Assembly: GCA_022578965.1 (NCBI GenBank)
Contig: MU400904.1
Location: forward strand, 1-24,214
Length of the DNA: 24,214 nucleotides
Origin: Xylaria sp. FL1777
Lineage: Eukaryota > Ascomycota > Sordariomycetes > Xylariales > Xylariaceae
Direction: 5' to 3'
Below, piece after piece: positions 8,204 through 19,200 of this stretch (its first letter is position 1; every line of letters begins with the position of its first letter). The translations under genes and the position numbers were made by a program. The notes under the pieces were generated by a model. It worked only from the letters and a program-made list of their open reading frames with translations, was not told the DNA's origin and did no database searches.

Positions 8204-10706
8204 ATGGACGACGAGTCCCCCATCGGAGCTGCTCCAGCCAGCCACCCTGGCCGCGCCTCTCTACCTTGGCTATCGGGGAAGACGTTGCTCCCATCAAGGG
8301 ACTTGGACGACACCTATAACACCTACAGGCGGCAAGATGCGCGAGACATCGATTCACGGCAGGCCGGCGAGGTCTTGCGGAGGATAGATGGACACCTCTT
8401 ACCTCTCCTCATGGGAACGTACCTCCTTCAGTATCTAGACAAGACAACCATCAATTCAGCAAGCGTCTTCGGACTAAAGCAGGGCACGAGCTTGCACGGG
8501 CAGCAGTATTCGTGGCTATCGTCCCTCTTCTACATCGGGTACTTGGTGGCCCAGCCCGTGGCAGGGTACTCTCTCCAGAGACTCCCTCTGGGCAAATTCA
8601 TCGGCTGCACGGCTCTCGGTACGTGTTCGCTGCTTCTTGCATCCACTCCCGGGTAACAATAAGCCTACTGACATTTCTGGCCAGTCTGGGGCTTACTGAC
8701 GATCACGACGCCGGCGTGCACAAACTTCGCAGGGATAGCCGCGAATCGCTTCTTACTCGGAGTCTTCGAGTCGGTGGTGAACCCTGGCTTCGTGCTGTGT
8801 CTGTCGATGTGGTACCGCGCCGACGAGCAGCCCCTTCGCATGGTCAGCTACTATAGCATGAATGGCGTGGCAGGCATATTCGGCGGAGTGCTGGGCTACG
8901 CTGTCGGACACATCACGACCGGCCTGCATCCATGGCAATACATCTTCATCATTTTTGGATCTATTAGCTTGGCATGGGGCGGCGTGTTCCTAGCCTTCAT
9001 GCCGGATTTGCCTTCGACTGCGTGGTTTCTCAATGCCCGACAGAGGATCGTCGCAGTCGAGCGCGTTGCACAGAATCGCCAGGGCGTCAAGAACCATCAC
9101 TTCAAGACGTATCAGATGTGGCAGTGCTTTCGAGATCCCAAGACGTGGATTATCTTCGTCATGTCCGTCGCTGCGCAGGTAAGATCTCTGTAGTCCCTGA
9201 ATTGGCGCCTCGACTCTCGTTACGGCCTGGATCCTATCAAATCGACATGCCTCTACTCCCAGTAATTCCTGCGTCACCAAAACCCTTGAATCTCCTATGA
9301 GCGGCTTTTGCTAATGCATTATTTCCGAGACTAGATACCGAATGCGGCGCAGTCAACTGTAGGCCAGCAGTTTTACCTTGAATCCGTTGCAATTGGATTG
9401 CGGCTGTTGATTATGGATAGTTTACGTCCATTATTCTCGAGACCTTCGGTTTCAACCCTCTTCAAACCCAGTACATGCAGATACCGGGTAGCGTCAGTAA
9501 GTGAGACGATGTATATCTTTTCCTTCCCAGGGTGGTGACACTGCGTGGGACAAGACTTTCTCGCTCATCGTCTATGGCATACCCGAAACACTTACTACAA
9601 AACCTAGGAAATCTTCTCCCAGGAGCAATAACACTGACCCTAGCTATAACAGTCCAAGTAGTCTCTCTCCTTGCGTCGGGCTACATCAGCTCCCGGTTCC
9701 CGAATATGCGGTGCGCCGTTATGCTAGCCGGTAACATCATCTGCGTGGCCGCTGGCGGTGCCCTTGTAGGATTATCTGTCGGCCCCGATGGGACGGACAA
9801 CAAGTGGGGACGGCTCATAGCTCTTTGGTTATGTTCATTTCAGTCTGTGGGATTCAGTATGAGCCTTACTATGGTGAGCAGTAACGTGGCAGGTTATACT
9901 AAAAAGCAACTAACTGGAGCCATCCTGTTTGTGGGCTATTGCGTGGGTAACGGTGAGCAAGCCCAGGCTCAGATAGGGGCCTGTATGATTACTTGTCCGA
10001 TGTGATTAATGACCGCTAACGGTTATCAGTATGAATCTCATCCGTATTGTCGTCGATGACTATGCTTTCGAGGAAAGCTACTTAAGCTAGCAGCAGATTA
10101 TTGGCCCCCAGACCTTCATTGAGAAAGAGGCTCCTCTCTATACCTCTGCATGGTGAGCATGAAACCAATTTCACACCTCCTGGCTCTCTATAGCAATCAT
10201 GCTTAGGCTAATCGTTCTATAGTAAGTTGAGACCCCTTGTCTCTCCCCTTTCGGGGAGAAATTAGGGAATGCTCCGGAACGAGTTTGAACTCAACTAACA
10301 CCACGCGCTTCTATCTAGATATCGCGTAAGTGACAACCGCAAGACCGTCGTAGTTTGATAGCACCTCACGAACGTAGTTGACATAACGCAGCATACTCAT
10401 TGGCTACTCTGTAAAGACGCTTATGGTGGTAGTCTTGTATCTCTACATGTGGGCCGTAAACAAAAAGCGAGACCGAGAGGCTGCGGTATCGGACTCCACG
10501 TTAACTGCCGAACAAGTGAGGCATGCCATCGAGAAGGGGATGCAGGTACGTACATTTTTAAAGCAATCAGCATGTTGTCTTGCATCCTCCCCTTTAGTCT
10601 ACCTGTCCGTGTTTGCTTGAGATGCGTGCAGCTATGAATCTGTGGCTGACGTCTAATAAAGGACGTGACTGAACTTGATAATCCTGGGTTCAGGTATGTC
10701 TTATAA
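8204..10706 (+). CDS. MFS transporter, Dal5/allantoate permease (ACS) family, eight exons
   Basis: A plasma-membrane symporter of the anion:cation symporter family, whose known substrates include allantoate, ureidosuccinate and vitamins; the substrate here is unknown. Well-supported exons are 8204-8618, 8685-9178, 9335-9358 (24 nt), 9421-9496 and 9653-9952, then 10097-10152, 10392-10545 and 10662-10706. Family landmarks: QYLDKTTINSASVFGL in the first membrane segment, WYRADEQPLRMVSYYSMNG, IPNAAQST/FTSIILETFGFNPLQTQYMQIPG across exons 3-4, SSRFPNMRC, AGYTKKQLTGAILFVGYCVGN, IIGPQTF, and the usual C-terminal ending GFRYVL then stop. The intron 1 branch site CTGAC and intron GT-AG ends agree. The natural donor at 9953 (GTGAGC) leaves a phase that does not fit exon 6. 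A fully in-frame model must use the donor at 9943, dropping V-G-N, and encodes about 517 residues. Either an unusual splice or a recent frameshift is present. Confidence 0.83.
9335..9358 (+). other. 24-nt micro-exon of the transporter gene
   Basis: It encodes I-P-N-A-A-Q-S-T between CTAG and GTAGGC, entering and leaving in phase 0. Joined to exon 4 it restores the family segment IPNAAQST/FTSIIL. The upstream intron (9179-9334) contains CTAAT as a possible branch site; the downstream intron (9359-9420) is 62 nt long. Confidence 0.75.
10319..10325 (+). other. Possible 7-nt micro-exon (ATATCGC)
   Basis: The 7 nt are preceded by a strong acceptor (branch ACTAAC, then CTATCTAG) and followed by a perfect donor GTAAGT. 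Read as T/AT-ATC-GC/C before exon 7 it would give Y-I-A, the residues expected for the family here. However, the preceding donor at 10153 leaves phase 2, not 1, so including it shifts the frame, whereas skipping it keeps the frame. Possible alternative or decayed exon. Confidence 0.35.
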
Positions 10707-11313
10707 CGACATGGGGTGATCAAACTCATCGAGATGAGCTTCTTCACCCTCGGTAGCTAGCTATGCAGGTATCAAGATATGCGCATTAATAAGACCATCG
10801 GACCTGTTGGAAGTGGAAACTTCGAGAGTGCGGCTATAAGGTACAAAACATATCCATGGCCCATGTCTTGGAAAGGGAATAGCCTGGTTGTTTGATGCCA
10901 TAATTATACGCCGATTCCCGCTATTTCGAGAGACTGAGATGGCTTAAGAGGTTTATGCAAACTGGAACGCTTGAAGGACCCTGTGATCTTGTATTTATTC
11001 GCCTCCCTCGGCTAGACACATTAGAAGGCTTCTCTATCCTTTCACTCTTCCACTCCCACGACCAGATCTCGTAACTCCCTTTGCTTAATCATTCTGGCCT
11101 AATAATGGGCTGCCTTCGCAGGCAAGCCAATACTCAGAATCAGGACCAAGGTCACCGGCTCAAAAGGATTGGCACAATAATACATTGCAAACTCGTCAAC
11201 TACTCCACAGGCATCCCTGATGACTAATGCACCCGTTTCTTCGGCTGTTAACCACCGTTATTTTTATCCCTTTTCGGCCAAATTCCCTTTTATCGTTTTG
11301 GAAATCGTACACC
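10707..11313. other. Intergenic region
   Basis: The transporter 3' flank and the upstream region of the next gene. A frame stays open beyond the transporter stop only if an additional splice is assumed at the AGGTATGTC in the last codons. The family-typical ending makes that unlikely. No gene or RNA is seen. Confidence 0.55.
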
Positions 11314-12129
11314 ATGCCCTCAGACAAAGACCACTTGTACATTGCGTTATATGCCAGAGGTGGGGCAGCCAATATGCCAGGGCTTGAGGATACGTCTGTC
11401 GTCATGAACATTTCGTCTATCAAATGGCAGTTATGCTAACATGGATCTAGGTACCATTGGGCCCTGATTGTCGGCCCCAAGAACGAGAAGGAGGCTGCAG
11501 CCGAGGAAGCAGCCGGGGGGCCACCCCGGGGAACTCGATCCCATGCCAGAGAAGAAGTAACTGTCAGCGGCGTGCCTCCCGTCGTGCACACGGTGTGGAC
11601 ATATGAAGAGAAAGCCATCACGCTGTATCCAACCTCGATGCTGCTGGTTCGGGTTCTCATCGCCAAGGTCCTGGACAAGAACCGGGTTCATACCATACTT
11701 CGAAGGATCCCTATTCGATCAGACACTGTCGGTTGGAACTGTGTTGGATGGGTGCAGGAAGCTGTGGAGGCGCTTATTCGAGATGGAAAAGCTTTAGGGA
11801 CGAGTGCTAAGAGCTGGCCAGCGGTAAGAGACATCGCAATGGAATATATCTCTCGCAAGAAGGCTGCACATCGATTTGACGGCCAAGGGACTTATGATCT
11901 TACACGGACAGCAGCGTGGGACCTACTCGAGGCCAAGGAAACGATTCCATGGAGTAAGCGTATTATGTACCAATGCCAGGCAATAGATCTAGAAATCACC
12001 GAAATATTTCCTCCGGACAGAGTCCATCTTCAATTCATGTGGCACCGGCGTGATGAACTTGTCCACCTCTTGCTGCCAAAACTCGTTCTGTGGATTCACA
12101 TTCCAAGCACAAACATACTCCCAGTATAG
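11314..12129 (+). CDS. Fungal protein of unknown function with YHWAL...WNCV motifs
   Basis: Two exons, 11314-11393 and 11451-12129, joined over a 57-nt intron (donor GTCTGT, branch CTAAC, acceptor CTAG), give 252 residues. The join restores GLEDT-YHWALIVGPK, which I recognise as the start of a fungal protein family of unknown function, possibly DUF6914; this is a memory match, not a search. Landmarks are LYIALYARGG (8-17), YHWALIVGP (28-36), an Ala/Glu/Gly-rich insertion (about 40-65), GWNCVGWVQEAVEAL (121-135) and GTYDL near the end. His29 and Cys124 are spaced like the catalytic pair of permuted papain-like (NlpC/P60, LRAT) enzymes; this is inference. The start ATG has a strong context (CACCATGCC). 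The last ~40 residues after ETIP look unlike the rest and may be a stop-loss extension. No neighbour links to it. Confidence 0.72.
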
Positions 12130-12587
12130 TGGGAACCATCCCACGGTGGCGAGCGATGAACCCGTCGTTGATTGGTTCGGCGGTCATCGAAGAGATGTGT
12201 GAATGATAATAATAGCCAGGTCAATCAATCACAAGCAAGGAGCCTTTTGAGCGTCCTTGCTACCCGGAGTGGAAATGCCTATATAGGTAGTTATGCGAAT
12301 AAGCGACAACACGCCGTCTTCAGAGTTTCTGGTTGCAGGTGACGCCAGTCCCACTTTAGCGCTTGATCCGGTTAGATCTAGTAGGTATACCTACAGCAGG
12401 TATGTACATGTACCTACTTAAGAGGTACCTAAGGTACATAGTATGCAACGGCTGCTACTTCGAACAGACTAGACCCAAAATAGTCTAAACCGCTGAACCT
12501 GGGGGAAAAGTGTCGACATGCCTCCAAAACAAAGAAGCATCAACGAGCGAGCACCTTTCACCAGTGACATTCACACCCAATGGGAAA
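12130..12587. other. Intergenic region before the uL15m gene
   Basis: It contains the palindrome cluster at 12381-12446 and then the leader of the ribosomal protein gene. An ATG at 12518 opens a 76-codon frame that overlaps the real start in another frame (12518-12748). If it lies in the mRNA it would be an inhibitory upstream ORF, so transcription may well begin after it. No other gene is seen. Confidence 0.55.
12381..12446. repeat. Cluster of GTAC-type palindromes
   Basis: Three perfect palindromes in a row: GTAGGTATACCTAC (12381-12394), GTACATGTAC (12404-12413) and AGGTACCT (12423-12430). They resemble the repeats at 473-560 and sit about 140-205 bp upstream of the uL15m start. Confidence 0.65.
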
Positions 12588-13619
12588 ATGCCGCCGCGCA
12601 TACCTACCCGGCTGATAGACCAGTGCTGCAAGGCGCCGCTGCGTCCTTCTCCCCGCCCATCCCTCGCCCATCTCTTCGCCGCCCTCTCGGTACAGACCAC
12701 GCAGGCATCGCAGGCATCGCAGGCATCGCAGGCATCGCAGACTCGTAGCCAATCCATCCTCGCGAGCCTGTCTGACAACCCGGGCGCCTACCACAAGCGC
12801 ATTCGTCTCGGTCGCGGCCCGTCCTCCGGCAAGGGAAAGACGTCAGGTCGAGGCCACAAGGGTCAGAAGCAGCATGGAAAGGTCAGACCGTGGTTTCAGG
12901 GTGGTCAAACACCTCTGGTCTTCCAGAAGGGTCGCCTGGGCTTCAAAAATCTGTATGTCTACCGCTTATATATCTGATCACCTCAAGCGAACTGGCCGGC
13001 TGACGACGACCACGATGACGGCGGCGGCGGTAGGCATCTTCGCGTCATGTCTCATATCAACCTAGACCAAGTCCAGCAGTGGATCGACGCCGGATTCATC
13101 GACCCTACCAAGCCCATCTCACCCAGGGAGCTGATACTGTCAAACCTCGTCGGCAGCGTCGAGGATGGCATTAAACTGCTGGGACGAGGTGGCGAAAACC
13201 TGAGGCAGCCTATCGACATCATGGTGTCCCGGGCTTCGACAACGGCTATTGACGCCGTAGAGAGGGCCGGAGGCAAGATCGTGACGAGATACTACACGAA
13301 AGCGGCCATGGAGCGGCTGGTGGACGGGACGAGCATCAACACCGGCTCACCGCTTCCGAGGGGTGTCGACCATGTCGAAGCGGTGCTCGACAAGATGCGG
13401 GAGAACGGGTTCCATTACCGTCTCCCCGATCCGACGTCTCGTTGGGAGATTGAATACTACCGTGACCCGGCTCACCGAGGCTATCTCAGCCACACCCTAC
13501 GACCTGGCGAATCACCTAGCTTGTTTTTCAAGGTGCCGGTAGTGCAGATCAGCAAGGACAAAGAGAAGACGAGGAAGAAGGCCAAGCAGGAGGACTTGAA
13601 GCTTTGGGAGAAGTTGTAG
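12588..13619 (+). CDS. MRPL10: Mitochondrial large-subunit ribosomal protein uL15m
   Basis: A 316-residue component of the mitochondrial 54S ribosomal subunit (bacterial L15 family; yeast Mrpl10). Exon 1 (12588-12952) encodes an Arg/Pro-rich, probably cleaved mitochondrial presequence and the uL15 signature: [24 protein letters not shown] (71-94), [10 protein letters not shown] and KGRLGF. The intron 12953-13033 (GTATGT, branch CTGAC, acceptor GGTAG) joins in phase 2 to exon 2 (13034-13619), giving [26 protein letters not shown] nearer acceptor at 13065 would break the frame, so 13033 is preferred. Exon 2 has the conserved [22 protein letters not shown] core and a basic C-terminus ([12 protein letters not shown]). 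The first ATG in frame, in AAAATGCC context, is the start. Residues 39-51 are a QAS tandem repeat between presequence and core. It is presumably essential for mitochondrial translation and abuts the A+T-rich block. Confidence 0.93.
12701..12740 (+). repeat. 9-bp coding tandem repeat (GCAGGCATC)4
   Basis: Four perfect copies plus a partial copy encode Gln-Ala-Ser repeats between the presequence and the uL15 core. The repeat keeps the frame at any copy number. Confidence 0.85.
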
Positions 13620-13744
13620 TCGCCCTAGGTCCTTGCGTTGTTGGGATAACAAAAGAGCATCATATATGTATGTTAGGGGTGTTTTAAGTGTTAAGACTTA
13701 TGCTTAGTTATAAAAGACAATGTTTATTACATATATAATTATTG

Positions 13745-14865
13745 TATATAGCCAGGGTTGGTAATTTAGTAATACTAAGTAGTATTTACTAATACTAATA
13801 CTAAATTAGTAATTACTAATACTAAATTAGTATTACTAAATAAATACTAATACTAAATTAATATTTCATTTTTAATACTAATACTAAATTAGTAATTACT
13901 AATACTAAATTAGTATTACTAAAAAAATACTAATACTAAATTAGTATTTCATTTTTAATACTAATACTAAATTAGTATTACTAATACTAATTAGTATTGC
14001 TTAGTATTTAGTAATTACTAAGTACTAAAGCAATATTACATAATAAAATATTCTATAAATTATTAATTATTAAAAGAGATATAGCACATATAAAATTAGT
14101 TTTAAATGTTTAATATACTATTTAAAACGTAGTTTTTAAAAATATTAACTTTGTTATTAAAACTATATAACTTGCAATAAAAATACAAACTTAAAATTAG
14201 TTTATAACAAAAGTACTAATTATGCTTTAATAATTTTATAAAGTTATTAAATTAAAATACTTGTTTATTATAAAATATATAAACTTAGTTTTAATATTAT
14301 AATAAACTATAAAAAACATAGTTTTATAAAGTATTAAAGTTATTATTATAGCATTTTTATACGCTATAAAAATAAAACATTAAATATGTTTTATTATAAA
14401 AGTGCTAGTTATGCTTTAAGTAATTACATTATGTTAAAATATTAAAGCACTAATTAAATATAATATATATTAGTTTTATTTTTATATAGTAATAAACAGA
14501 AAATTATACACTTTTTAATATAATTAAAGTTATATTTACTATTATTTTTATTAAAGCAATATTAAAGGTTTAAATGTTTTTTTAAAATTTTAACTTTATT
14601 TAAAGCTTAGTACTTAGTAATTACTAAATATTAACTAGTATTTACTAATACTAAATTAGTATTAGTAAAAAAATACTAATACTAAATTAGTATTTTAAAA
14701 TCAATACTAATACTAAATTAGTAATTACTAATATTAAATTAGTATTACTAATTTAGTACTAATACTAAATTAGTATTTTAAAATCGGTACTAATACTAAT
14801 ACTAATTTAGTAATTACTAATTTAGTCCTTATATTAAGTACTAAATTACCAACCCTGTATATAGC
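13745..14865. mobile_element. hAT-like non-autonomous DNA transposon with 8-bp target duplication
   Basis: The element spans 13753-14857 (1,105 bp). The termini are perfect 19-bp inverted repeats, CAGGGTTGGTAATTTAGTA at 13753-13771 and its complement at 14839-14857. The flanks carry the identical 8-bp target duplication TATATAGC (13745-13752 and 14858-14865). An 8-bp duplication with CAGGG-type ends is characteristic of hAT elements. About 270 bp inside each end consist of subterminal repeats built on ACTAATACTAAATTAGTA. The middle (about 14040-14600) is A/T with no reading frame, so it cannot encode a transposase and would need one from elsewhere. A second copy begins at 24120. Confidence 0.88.
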
Positions 14866-15308
14866 TAAAGGTTTTTTATATTATAAAGTAATAAAACTAA
14901 AAAACTTTATATTAATATTATAATAAAAAAAAACTATAATAACTTAATATAATGTATTTTTTAATTAATTTAATTACTTTATTAAATAAATTACTTTAAT
15001 TTAATATATTAACTTATTTATTAAATATATAATATAATTTATAAGCAAATAAATTATATAAATAAATAAACTACTTTTTATTAGTTTATTATATTTAATT
15101 ATTAATAATAACTATTATAATTAAAGTAATTATTATTAAAAATTAATTAAAGTTTAATTTATTACTTGTTTTTATAACTTAATTATAAGTTTTTAAATTA
15201 TAGTTAATTTTACTACATTGTTTATATTATTATTAATATAACATACTTAGTTTATTATTATTACGATTTTTTAATGTTTATAATTATATTAAGTTTTATA
15301 TATTTTTT
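14866..15308. other. A+T-rich spacer between elements
   Basis: Nearly pure A/T, without an open frame or recognisable repeat. It is probably RIP-degraded sequence in which both flanking elements sit. Confidence 0.5.
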
Positions 15309-16254
15309 TATATTAAATATAAAGGATTATATCTTAAGCTAAAATTATTTAATTAATAAGTATTTAAAAGTAAACTTATATTAATAATTTGTATTACTTA
15401 AACAAACAGCTTATTAGTTATACTAATAGCTATTTAGTAAAACTTTATATAAATGAAAACTTTTTTTAAAGCAAAAACTATTTGTATATGCAAAATATGC
15501 AATAGTTTTGCTATAGATTTTATTAATTTGCCGCTTTTTTTACATAATACTTTGCTTTAAATCTTGTACGCTAAGTTAGCAGCGCTTTTGCTTTGCAATG
15601 TAAAAATATAAAAATTAGCACGCTAATAAAAAGGTTTTCTGTTAATTAGTAGTAAAAGCGCTTTTTTGCTAGCTTTAAGTTTTGTAAGCTATAAACAATA
15701 TAGTATTAAGTAGATTTTAAGCACTACATAATGCTATATTTTTTATAAATTGCTTAGCGCTAAATAATAAGCTTTAAGTTTTAATTACGCTAAAAATATA
15801 AGCTGTTTGTTATATAAAAAAACTAGTGCTTATGTAACATTAGTAGCAAAAACTAAAGCTGTTTGTTTTTTATAGTAGCTAGTATACTAGATTAATTATT
15901 TATATTGCTGTATTAGCAAAAAAACAAAGTTCTTAAACTTTTAGCTTAGCTATTTAACTTTTAATTTTTATGCCTTTAGTATAGCAAGCATGCAGTTCGA
16001 ACTAAGCTAGAAGCAAACCGACTTTTATTTTAAAGCAAAGCAACTATAAACCAAGCAAAACTTAAATCTATAACTTTAAAAAAAGTAGCCAAGCATATAT
16101 CATTGCGCCACTAAGCTAATAAACTTATATTAAAAAAACAAGGGCCTTTATATAAAACTTACATAATTAATAAGTTACGTTTATATAACAAAAATAATAA
16201 ACAATTAATATAATTAATAAACTTAATATTATATGCTATTATTTATATTTAATA
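15309..16254 (+). repeat. 5' LTR, interrupted
   Basis: The LTR is split into 15309-15384 and 16134-16254, which align to the two halves of the intact 3' copy. Differences are mainly C/T and G/A, as RIP produces. Confidence 0.7.
15371..16133. mobile_element. 735-bp insertion in the 5' LTR with 14-bp direct repeats
   Basis: TAAACTTATATTAA occurs at 15371-15384 and 16120-16133. The 3' LTR has one copy (21665-21678, with G for A), so 15385-16119 is extra. This is the footprint of an insertion making a 14-bp target duplication, as LINE-driven elements do. On the minus strand, one base inside the right-hand repeat, TAGCTTAGTGG (16108-16118) fits a pol III A box. The palindrome AGTTCGAACT (15994-16003) resembles a B box but lies too far away. 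It may be a SINE- or LINE-derived piece. The alternative is a deletion in the 3' LTR between the same direct repeats. Confidence 0.55.
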
Positions 16255-19200
16255 ATTAAAAGTTTTATTGCTACTTTTAATTATTATTAAACAAGCTATT
16301 AGCTTAATTAAGTAATTAGTATATAAAAACTAGCTAATTAAAACGTAAAAATTACGTTAAAACATTTAAATAATTTTTACTTATAAAATAAAAAGCTTAA
16401 AAGTAAAGCAGTTAGCTTAAACTTATAAAATTATATTACTTTAAACTTAAATATAAAAATATTATAGCTAAAGTAACTTATAATGCTTAAAGTTAAAAAC
16501 TATTTAAAAGTAGTAATAATATTAGCATTATTTACGAGGTTTTTATTAATAGTAAACTATAAAACTATAAACTTAAAACTTTTATAAAGTATAACAAAAA
16601 TAACTATTTTTAAACAAACTACGTATAATATTAATTTAAATAATTATAATGCAAAAATACGCAAATATATTAATTAAGTTAAAACTATTAATTAATTAAA
16701 AAACTAGATTTTTAAAACGGTATTTTAAAACTATAAAAATATAATGCTAAAACTTATAAATATATTTAATATATAATATAACAAGCTTTATACTATTAAA
16801 GCATACTTAAAAAAAAGCTTTATGTATTAAGCAAAGCTAAATTATAAATTATTTATTAATAATAGCGCAAAACAACTATTAAAGGATTTAAGAATTTAAG
16901 TAACTAAATAAAAAAAAAAGCTAGCTTTAGTAGTAAAACATAAAGCTATAAATTTTACTAAATTATATAATATAGCTACTAATTTAAAAAAAGCATTAAA
17001 AAAAAGCTATTAAGAATAAATAATAATATTTTAACAAATTAATTAATAAAAAATTAAAAACAGAACTTTTAATTATATTATAATTATAACAAACTTATAA
17101 AACAAAGCAAGCACTAAACTATTAGTTTAAAGTAAATTACTTAAAAAAAACCTTATAAAGAAAGCTTTTATACTTTTAAAGATATAAAAGAAATAAATAA
17201 TATAATTAAAGTAAAAAAACCTTTTAGTTATTAAAAACTAGCAAAAAAAAGCTAAAGCAGCTTTTATAGCAAAAGATTATAAAAACATAAAAAAAACATA
17301 AAACCTAAGCATTCTTAAGCAAATATTAATAATAAAAACATAAACTATAAGCTATATATTTAAAATTACTTATTAAATAAGTATTAGTATATTTTTTTTA
17401 AAATAGCAAGTAAAAACTTTATATTTAATAAAACAGTTTAAAAAATAGTTTTATAAATATTAAAGTTTAACTTAAAACTTTTAAAAAAAATTAAACAAAT
17501 TTAAAAAAAGAAAATAAAGCAAAAAAAAGCTAAACTAAATGCTAATTAACTATTAAAAAAACTAGTTTAAACTACATTTATAGCTAAAAATAAAACTAAA
17601 ATAATATATAAACTTAAAAACTTTGCTATTTTAAACTTTAGTACTATAATATATATATTTAATAAAGTTAGCAAATTTTTAAACCTTAGGAAAGTTAACT
17701 TAAATAATATAATATATATAAAAGATAAAATTATTTTAATTAAAAGATTTAAAAAAGTAAACATATATATTTAAAAACTAAAAGAACTAAAAGTTTTTTA
17801 GCTATATAATATAGCATTTTGCTTTATAATAGCTATTAATTTAATATTACTTTAAGTTTTTAACTAGCTAAAATACTAGTAAAATAACAGATTATTTACA
17901 AACTTTTTGCAATAAAAAAATAAGTTAATTTTATGCTATTTATAAAACTAACTTAATTAATTTATTATAAAATATTTTTTATTGTTATTTAAGAAATATG
18001 CTTTTTATATATAATAAAACAAACTTAATTTATATATAAAAAAGCTAATTTTATAAAAAAATCTATTTAAATAGCACTTTTAAATAAGCTATTTAAAACT
18101 TAAAGCAATATAACACTTAGTAAATGTATTTCAAGAAGTAAAAATTTGCTAAGCTTTTAATAAAAGTAATAAAATAAAAACTACTTAATGCAACATATAT
18201 AAAGTATTAAAAATCAAACGTTAAATTAATAAATAACTATAAAAAAAACTAATAATAGTTAGTATATAACTAGCAATTAATTTTTATAATTATAAAAATT
18301 TTTAAAAAAACAAAAACAAGAAATAATATATAATGCTTATTATTAACCGATTTTTTAGCTTTACTTTTAACTATTATTTATATAACTAAACATATTTATT
18401 AATTAAAACTACATTTATTTACTTAATTAAATATATATAAAATTATTATAAAACTAAAGTATTAATAATAAAATGCAATGATAAAATAACTATAAATATA
18501 AAAAGCACTTTTAAATTTGCTTAGCATTTTTAAATAACTAAAGAAATTACTTTTAAAGTATTTTTTTTTAATACTTAAGCATTTAATAAAAGTGCTAAAA
18601 GGTTAAAAAGTATAATTAAAAAAAAAGCAAAATTTATAAAAAATAAATCTAAATTACTAACTTATTTCTAAATAAAAATTATTAAAGCTGCTATATATTT
18701 TTATAATTGCACTTTTAAATATATTTATAACTAAAAAACTTTATATAAGAAATTTTACATTTATTTCTAAATATAAAACAGTATAATTAAAAAAAACAAA
18801 ATACTTGTTTTATTATATTTAAAAGTCTATAAATATAAAATGTTTGCTATAATATTAATAGCTTAGCTAAAAACTAATAAAAGAAAAAAGCTTGATTTAA
18901 AAGCTTAAATAAAGTATTTAGTTAAATACTAATTATTTATTACTTATTATATATAATTATTAAAAGCTAATAAAGTTATTATAACTAAAAACATTATATT
19001 TAATAAAAACATTGTTTTTTTAAGAAATATTAATTTTTTAAAAAATAACTTTTTAAAAACTACAAATAAAAAGTTTAAAGTTTTATTAGCTAAGATTATT
19101 TATTAATTTTATTTAAAGATTACTTAGTAAACTTTTATTAATTTATATAAAAACTAAAAAGTATATATATTAATTAATTTTGCTAAAGAAATAAAAAATA

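Noticed and set aside
9179..9652. Introns 2 and 4 of the transporter, both 156 nt, as copies of one intron element
   Set aside because: Their sequences show no similarity beyond splice signals; equal length appears to be coincidence.
12510..12587. A 26-codon extension of the uL15m gene
   Set aside because: It would start with GTG. The first in-frame ATG is 12588, in good context, followed by a plausible presequence.
13047..13065. Separate gene starting at the ATG at 13047
   Set aside because: It is the interior of uL15m exon 2; splicing at 13033 joins it to the uL15 N-terminal signature in frame.
13772..14838. CRISPR-like array from the repeated ACTAATACTAAATTAGTA words
   Set aside because: Irregular spacing, no unique spacers, and full explanation as subterminal repeats of a TIR element in a eukaryote.
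15980..16010. A plus-strand tRNA gene suggested by GCAGTTCGAACTAAGC
   Set aside because: No acceptor, D or anticodon stems can be drawn around it; A-box-like words lie only a few bases away.
17567..17764. A 65-codon minus-strand frame in the A+T-rich block
   Set aside because: Low-complexity Leu/Ile/Phe sequence, as chance frames in A/T DNA give; no start context or family.
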